Assembly: GCF_040712315.1 (NCBI RefSeq)
Contig: NC_134022.1
Span: 1,984,001 to 2,048,000 of the forward strand
DNA: 64,000 nucleotides
Direction: 5' to 3'
Source: Castanea sativa
Lineage: Eukaryota > Streptophyta > Magnoliopsida > Fagales > Fagaceae
This document shows positions 57,428 to 64,000 of the stretch, piece by piece (the first letter of the stretch is position 1; each line of letters opens with the position of its first letter). The notes beneath the pieces are model-generated. The model worked only from the letters and a program-made list of their open reading frames with translations. It ran no database searches and had not been told where the DNA came from. The translations under genes were made by a program, and so were the position numbers.

Positions 57428-57708
57428 TATTCTCATAATATTTTATAAAAATTTTAAGAAATTCCAGTCTCTCATTTGTTGATATTTGTATTTTTTTTTA
57501 ATGAGTAAAATGCAAAAACATCGATCCTTGGAGTTTGGATCAGCTAGCTATAAACTAATCTCATGTACTATCAATTTTGTATTATTGATCATGAGGTATA
57601 ATTATCCAAATTGACCATTCATCTTAATTTTGTTAACTATAATTAATTGATAAAATAATGTCATATAATATGCTCATATTATTTTTAAAATAATTTCTTT
57701 TACAATTA

Positions 57709-57726
57709 AGAGGTTACATGCACCTG

Positions 57727-57770
<44 letters not shown>

Positions 57771-57780
57771 TTACATGCAC
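57709..57780 (+). mobile_element. poly(A)-only insertion with perfect 15-bp TSD
   Basis: AGAGGTTACATGCAC at 57709-57723 is repeated exactly at 57766-57780. Between them is only CTG and about 39 A residues. The duplicate copy B has a single GTGGTTACATGCAG at the matching place, so it serves as an empty site. This is the pattern of target-primed reverse transcription cut off almost at the tail. Confidence 0.75.
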
Positions 57781-57801
57781 ACTAGGTGACTATGTTTTGC
57801 A

Positions 57802-58381
57802 TAGGGGTGTCAATTCGTGTTCGCGTGTCGGGTTCGTGTCGTGTCAAGTCATGAGTATTCGACTACATAGGTCAACACTAACCCGACATGTTTATTAAAC
57901 GGGTCAAGATTCCTCAACCCTAACACGACCCATTTATTAAATGGGTCAGTTGTGTCGACCTGTTTATCAGATTTTATCAAAATAAAAAATAAAAATTAAT
58001 GAAAAAACAAACAAATAAATATTTTTAATATAAAATTCAAAACTAACGAGTAACTGCATCACAAATAATCATTCAAAATTAAAGCATATCACAATATCAC
58101 AAATAATCAATCACAATATGTCAAAGAATATAAATCACAACAACTAAAAAGTTCATATACCTAGAGTTTGAAAGATATATTGGTAAAATATCATTTAATT
58201 AAACGGGTCAGACGGGTCAAACGGGTTCTATGTGCTCAACACTAACCCAACCCATTTATTAAACGGGTTAGCCGTGTCAACCCGAATATGACACGAACCC
58301 GTTAAGTCTCAACCCATAAACTGCTAATTTCGAGTCGTGTCGTGTCGGGTTCGCGGGTCGTGTCAAATTTTGCCACCCCTA
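57802..58381. mobile_element. non-autonomous hAT element (580 bp) with perfect 8-bp TSD
   Basis: The ends TAGGGGTGTCAATT and the inverse TAGGGGTGGCAAAATT are flanked by identical GTTTTGCA (57794-57801 and 58382-58389). Subterminal parts repeat GTGTCGGGTTCG, GTGTCGTGTC and AAACGGGTCA in both senses. Copy B of the duplication lacks this insertion. Confidence 0.92.
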
Positions 58382-59610
58382 GTTTTGCACACCACGTGAC
58401 CATTTTTTGTGAGTTATACATTTAACAGAAGTAAGGTAAAGGTCAATTTTGTTTGAGCTAATGACGGATAATTTCGGAGTTGCCTTTGTTTTCGGTTTTC
58501 TTTGAATTGAACTTATCCATTGAGCCAAATAATAATAATCAGCAAAAGTTAATGTCACCACAAGGACGTACAAACGAATACAAATTTTCTATAACACTTT
58601 TTGTATTTCACTTTATGTTCTACCAATTACAACTTATCATATGTTTTTTTTTTCTATTTTAAACTTTGTTTATTTTATAAAGAAAGTTAAACAAATACAT
58701 TGCAAGTTGTGATTGGTAGAACATAAAAATTGGTATAGAAAATTTGTATTCCATATGAACACTGTCATATTTTACTAGGTATGAATAGTATTTTAGCGGT
58801 TTTATTAAAAACCCATCAAAAATATTAATATTGTGAGTTTTAATTAATTCAATCATTTTTTTTTTTTTTGACATCCAATGACTTAGATCTTCGCAACTAC
58901 GTTAAAAAGAAAGCTTCATTGAGTTAGTACGATGATTATAAAAAGAGAACGCGTCAATATGGCTTGAAAGCTAAGATAGACGAGGACCACGTCTTGTATA
59001 GTTGTATGGCTTCAATGAAATTTTATAGGCAGCAGTTGTTGCCACAAAATTTCTGAGTATGAGGCCTTTACGTGCTTATTCAGGCAAAAAAAGCTCCATG
59101 CAGGCCACCAACACCAACCTAGCTAGCTTCACTCTCCAGAACCAGGGAGTTAACCAAACTTTCCAAACAATGAAAACTAATAGACTTTTAGAAAAGAATC
59201 ACTTTTGGGAAATTGTGGGGGTTGAAACCAAAGTTTTCTTTTGGGCTTTGAGCCGTGAATAGTGAGTTGAACAAACCTACACACATTCATATAGCCCAAG
59301 CAAATTAAACAATGACTTTTTTTTTTCTCGCATTGACTTCCACCACTCATAAACCATAATCAATCGCATATAGTTGTAAAAATAGGTATGGACTTGGTTG
59401 TGGTCTTAAAATTTTTCAAGAGGTATAAGCCTTAGGCATCAGCAAAGTATGACGTATCAATTCAACCTACACAGCATGGTTAGACAATTTGGGATGCTTG
59501 CTTTTCATTTTCGTTACTTAAAAGCAAGCCATATAGACAGAACAGAACCAACTATATGTAATTAAGGTCTCCTTCTCCCTTAGGCATTGCTCTAATATTA
59601 GATTGTTTTA

Positions 59611-59764
59611 GAACATTACTACAATACCATCATAAATTTAGGATGGTATTGTAATACAATTATAAAATTTTTTGGGTTTACAAGTCTGGATAATGTGAGT
59701 TTTATGAGCTTTGATGCTAAATTTTAGCATAACCGGAGTTTTACAACTCCAGATACCAATGCTC
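59611..59764. mobile_element. Tourist-like MITE (154 bp), TTA TSD
   Basis: TTA lies at 59608-59610 and 59765-59767. The ends GAACATTACTACAATACC and the inverse GAGCATTGGTATCTGG are the GAGCATT type of Tourist MITEs. It sits at the junction between the two duplicated blocks. Confidence 0.65.
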
Positions 59765-59769
59765 TTAGT

Positions 59770-60101
59770 GGAGACAGAAATAAAGGGGAACTATCTTCTA
59801 TCGAACAACTAGGTAATATTGCTAACTTTTCAAGGACGGCTGGTTAATATATTAAAAGTTTTTAGAATTGGAATACAACACAACAACCATTAACACAACA
59901 ACCATTAAGCTTTAGCCACAAATTTTTTGCATCAATTATGAATCTTCAACAAATTAAATAAGGTCGACCATATATGTAAATATAATTTTTCTACCGTTCT
60001 ACACAATATATTTTATTACTTCTACTAATATTCTACTAATATTGTCGATAAACTATATGCTTTACCAACTAGACAGCACAATAAAAGTGGCAAGCTGATT
60101 A

Positions 60102-60162
<61 letters not shown>

Positions 60163-61305
60163 ATGTATATATTATGGAATCGTGTATTAATGTATGTAAT
60201 TCACTAATTAAGTAGCAATCAACGTACCATCAACTTATATAAAATATATATATATATCCTATTCTCATAATATTTTATAAAAATTTAAAAGAAATTTCAG
60301 TCTCTCATTTATAAAAATTTCTAGAGTAGAGGGTTGATATCTGTATATTAAAAAATTGAGTAAAAAGATCCCTACAGTTTGGATCAGCTAGTTGTAAACT
60401 AATCCCATATGTCGTACTATTAATTCCATATCGTTGACCATAAGGTAGAATTATCCAAATTAACTCATTCATTTTAATTTCATTAACTATAATTGGTAAA
60501 AAAAAAATCATATGCCATGCTTGTATTATTTTTAAAATAATTTTTTTTACTATAAAGTGGTTACATGCAGATCACTTGACCATTTTCTGTGAGTTATATA
60601 TTTAACAGAACTAATAAGATGGAGAGCAGGAGAAGTCAATTTTGTCTGAGCTATTGACATATATTATTGTGTAATTTACGGATAATTTCTGGAGCTGCCT
60701 TTGTCTCTGGTTTTCTTTGAATTAAATTCTTATCTATTGAACCAAATGATAATAATCAGCAAAAGTTAATGTCACCACAAGGAAAAATGAACGCTGTCAT
60801 TTTTTACTAAGTGTGAATGGTATTAGAGACTCAAGTTTATCATAGCAACCCACGGACCGTAGCATATCAAAACAAATGGTGGTGTGGTGGTGGTTTAGTG
60901 GCGGTAGTGCTGTGGTGATTGGATTTGGGTTTGTTTGGTTTTGATGGGGTTGGGTTTTATTTAATTAGCTGTTTTCTTTGAAAAAAAAAATGCATCAAAA
61001 ATATTAATCGTGGGCTCCAACTAATAAAAAATTTTGACGTCCAATGATGATTTAGATCTTTGCAACTTCATTAAAAAGAAAGCTTCGTTGTGTTAGTATG
61101 ATAATAAATAATTATAGTAAAACTGACATCATAAGTTCAAGTAATATGTTATCAATAAATTGTTATCAATAAAAGAGGACACACCATACTATGGCTAGAA
61201 ATCTAAGATAAACAAGGACCACGTTTTGTATGACTTCAATGAAGTTTTATAGCCGCCATTTGTCATCGCAAAATTTCTGAGTATATATGAGGCCTTTATG
61301 TGCAC
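59770..61305. repeat. segmental tandem duplication, copy B
   Basis: Partner of 57018-59065, lacking the hAT and poly(A) insertions but with its own (TA)n tract (about 60110-60152) and an extra segment near 60820-60990 (GGTGGTG-rich). No gene recognised in either copy. Confidence 0.75.
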
Positions 61306-61920
61306 GTTGATTTAACCAAACTTTCTTTTTTCTTAATAGGTGAGTAGGACCGCCAAAAAGAGAAAAAGCTACCATTGGGTCAATGTTGATAGAATGAACC
61401 GTCATAGAAGTCAGTTTAACAATAATGATGCCAACTAAGAACAAACTTAGGGTTGGGGGCAAAGGGCATTGATAATAGCCTTTTTCTTTTTAACTTAGTA
61501 AGGATATTAATCATTTTCCAATATTAGAAAAAAGGAAAAGCTAATGGAAAATCTGATAGTTCAATTTTTTATTTTTTATTTTTGTGAAAAAACCAGTAAT
61601 AGAAGATTTTTTCTATAGAGTCTTGCCACTAAAATATTTTGATACAAATTTGTAAATTTCCATAGAATTAGACAATTCAAAAAAAATTATAGGGAGTCAA
61701 GATACTGGTCAGTCAACCTTTGGCTGTAATGGTAACAACTAGGAAGTAAGAACAGACATGGGGTTAGGGGCAAAGTGCATTAATATTATCTTCTTCTTCT
61801 TGTTCTTTTCTTTTTGTCTAGTAGAGACATTAATTAGTTTCAATAAAAATTAAAAAAAAGGAAAGGCTAATGAGAAAATTGAAAGTTCCAAATTTTTGGT
61901 GAAAAAATAGTAATGGGAGT

Positions 61921-62653
61921 TGTGGGGGATCCGAGGACTGAGGAGTCCCAGCCGAGAATTAATTCACCTAATCCAAGCCAAGACGGGTAAGCAAACTCTG
62001 AAGACTACACTTACTCAAGGAGAGCAACAGGATCAAGACAACTGATATCCCTTAAAGGCCCAAGAATAGGAGAAGAGATAGCAATTGGGGCAGGGGTGGG
62101 AGAAGTTTTCTGAAGGATAAACCTCTCACCTCCGCATTCAATACTCTACACCAACCTCATCAGCTGCATTAATGTGAAAATGGTCCTTAAACAGTAATTT
62201 CACAGCTAACAACTCCTTCTATCACCTTCAGAAGGGTCTTAATGGGACAAGTATCCTAAAAAATGCTCTGAGACGTACAGGTGGAGGGTTAGGATGTAAG
62301 GGAATGGACTATAAAAGGAAGGGAACCCCCAGAAAAAGGGGATGAACAATCTCTAAGTTAAAAGAAAGAGGATATAAGAACACAGGATCATCTTGGAAGA
62401 GGTGGGAACTCTACTTATTTATAAGAAATTGATCATCGGACGTGCCTGAAGACGGTGTTACCCCCAATTCTCATTCCAATTATCTCTAATTAAGTGTTAC
62501 TTTGAAATCTATGGCCTTGGACTTGGACTTACTTTTGCATTGCACTTGATTTAGAGACCCACTCTCTTAAAAATTCTGTTGTTCGGGTTTAACTTAAAAG
62601 ACAAGGCACCACTGTTCTTAGTGGGTTAGGGCTTTATTTTCTACGCCCTTATA
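61921..62653. mobile_element. solo LTR (733 bp) with exact 5-bp TSD
   Basis: GGAGT flanks it at 61916-61920 and 62654-62658. It starts TGTGGGGGATCCGAGG and ends CGCCCTTATA, so the expected terminal CA has become TA or the end is atypical. GGACTATAAAAGGAAGG near 62308 is a TATA-like promoter, which gives plus orientation. The neighbouring repeat unit supplies a related unoccupied site. Confidence 0.82.
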
Positions 62654-63242
62654 GGAGTCATTCTATAGATTTTTAATACAGAAAAATTCTAATACCAAAT
62701 TCATAAATTTCCTTCACAAATTAGATAATTCAAACCAAATTATAAGGACTGGTCAGTTAACTTTTGACCGTAACGGTGACAATTAAGAATAGACTTGGGT
62801 TTGGGGGAAAAGGTTGTTAATATTAGCCTTTTTTTTTTCTTTTGGCTAATTAAGTTGAGATATTAATCAATTAATTCTCAATATTAAAAACAAAAAAGAA
62901 TAATGGGAACATTGCGATTTCCAATTTTTTGGTGAATAAAATGATAATAGAAGAACCACATGGATAGTACCTCCCCCTTCCACTAGCTAAAATTGGCCCA
63001 TTAACCCACCTTTTAATATATATATATATATATATATGAGGAAGATTATAAGGAAGATTACATTTGTTTATTTGGAGGGTTATTAGTAAATTTTGAAATA
63101 AAGCTACCTGAAAAAAAAAGGGCACGAACTAATTAGTGTTTGTTTCAACACTTTTTATTAACCCTTTAAAAAAGTGGGTTGAAATAAGGAAAATCTTTTT
63201 TGTAGTGTTAGTCAACCTTTGACCATAATAGAGTCAGTTAAG

Positions 63243-63441
63243 TGTGTGTTTGGATTGCACTTAAAAATTAAAATTATTTCATTATTCAACTTATTTTTGC
63301 TACTATTCATAGGTCTCAATGCACTTTTTGACACTATTCATGGACCTCACTGTACTATTTCAAGTCATTTTTACTTTTATCTACAATACTTTCAGCAATA
63401 ATTTTTCAATTTTAACAAAATAAGTGGTATCCAAACATACT
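63243..63441. mobile_element. short MITE, same family as 31911-32322
   Basis: It begins GTGTGTTTGGATTGCACTT and ends AGTGGTATCCAAACATAC. The inner part nearly matches the other copy (ATTATTTCATTATTCAACTT, TTTTTGCTACTATTCAT and CACTGTACTATTTCAA). No clear TSD. Confidence 0.65.
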
Positions 63442-63560
63442 GTTAGAGTATACTTTGGGTTGGGGCAAAGGGCATTGATAATTTAGTATTAGCCTTTTTC
63501 TTTTTAACTAAGTAGTAAGGATATTAATCATTTTTCAATATAGAAAAAAGGAAAAACCAA

Positions 63561-64000
63561 GTTGTGAGGAACATCTATATTGTACACAAAATTGACATGA
63601 CTCTGTCAAATTAAAGAAAAAAAATGAACCAATTGATATCTAAATTAATTTTTTTTTTTTTAGAAATAAGGATAAAAATTGACTTTTTTCAATATCAAAA
63701 AAGTGAAAAAAATTAAATTAAATAAGTTAAAGAGGATGGAAAGAAACTCCGGCAAGCATGACTTCATAAAATTGACATATTCTAAGGCACACCTATGTTT
63801 TTACACAAATAATTTAAAACAAAATAAACCAATTTGCAAATTTAATTAGAAATTTAAAGGTATTAAGCACGGCTATATAATTTTTAGATATGTGAGAAGA
63901 TATAGCACCATGTTGTCTTACTCTAAAAATGCTATATAATTTCCTTTCCATTTATTAGGAAGTTTCAGTAAAGACTTTCCAAAAGAATTTTGAAGGTCAT
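63561..64000. other. intergenic, no gene seen
   Basis: AT-rich end of the window, without coding or RNA signature. Confidence 0.4.

Larger units (their letters stand above)
57018..59065. repeat. segmental tandem duplication, copy A
   Basis: It aligns in order with 59770-61305. Shared blocks include TTAATATATTAAAA, GAATCTTCAACAAATTAA, TTCTCATAATATTTTATAAA, GTTTGGATCAGCTAG, CAGCAAAAGTTAATGTCACC and ATTTCTGAGTAT, then GAGGCCTTTA. Copy A holds the poly(A) insertion, a hAT element, a long (TA)n tract (about 57372-57426) and a local tandem duplication of about 65-75 bp at 57217-57352. Confidence 0.75.
61433..63560. repeat. tandem array, unit about 305 bp, four copies
   Basis: Units start near 61433, 61736, 62781 and 63233. 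Each has GGGTTGGGGGCAAAGGGCAT-like, TAGCCTTTTTCTTTT, GATATTAATCA, TTTTTGGTGAAAAAA, TTCTATAGA and GTCAACCTTTGACCGTAA-like blocks in the same order. Unit 2 is split by a solo LTR; once the LTR and one TSD are removed it measures about 307 bases. Unit 3 is rearranged after its first half and unit 4 begins with a MITE and runs on only partly. Confidence 0.78.

Noticed and set aside
57223..57438. A 71-codon frame with repeating YIYIYI
   Set aside because: It is a translation of a (TA)n tract and a local tandem duplication.

Overview
This is a stretch of plant nuclear genome: AT-rich, with split genes using GT-AG introns, TATA promoters, many (TA)n tracts and a dense layer of plant transposable elements. 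The genes (plasma-membrane ACA12/13-type Ca2+-ATPase, CYP96A P450, BONZAI copine, VPS25) and the SINE and MITE types suggest a woody rosid, perhaps Fagales. The species guess is an inference with low confidence.

Layout. At 480-601 (+) lies the last coding exon of VPS25 (ESCRT-II). From 2.3 to 6.4 kb there is a solo LTR, an element rich in GTATCGTA words and a Mutator-like element with long terminal inverted repeats (TIRs). From 7.0 to 9.0 kb (+) is a dead CYP96A-type P450 carrying a 397-bp Tourist-like MITE, a 1-bp insertion and an 11-bp deletion. From 9.45 to 10.59 kb is a Pack-MULE-like element that has captured the first exon of an LRK10L/WAK-type receptor gene. From 11 to 21 kb there are only repeats and two unassigned coding-like fragments. 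From 21.1 to 24.2 kb (-) is an intact intronless Ca2+-ATPase. At 25.4-26.4 kb is a second element of the Pack-MULE family. From 27.0 to 28.5 kb (-) is the intact 522-aa CYP96A copy, in inverted orientation to the dead one. From 31 to 39.5 kb is a repeat block: a degenerate array with a ~120-155 bp period, a MITE, a SINE, an LTR-retrotransposon 3' part with its LTR and internal tandem repeats, and a nested hAT element with a perfect 8-bp target duplication (TSD). At 40.1-41.4 kb is a 5'-truncated LINE with poly(A) and a 16-bp TSD. From 42.5 to 53.0 kb (-) is a complete 16-exon BONZAI gene whose exons join in frame to 589 aa. At 54.0 kb (-) is an orphan first exon resembling a STRUBBELIG-family receptor kinase. 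From 57.0 to 61.3 kb is a segmental tandem duplication with a hAT element and a poly(A)-only insertion in one copy. From 61.4 to 63.6 kb is a tandem array of ~305-bp units split by a second solo LTR.

The genes do not form an operon or pathway. Functionally the window holds a Ca2+ efflux pump and a Ca2+-responsive copine (both known in plant membrane and immune signalling), a cuticular-wax type P450 and an endosomal sorting subunit. The strongest material for follow-up is structural: two Pack-MULE family elements each lying 3' of a CYP96A copy, an insertion that is almost only poly(A) flanked by a perfect 15-bp duplication, and several insertions with recognisable empty sites.
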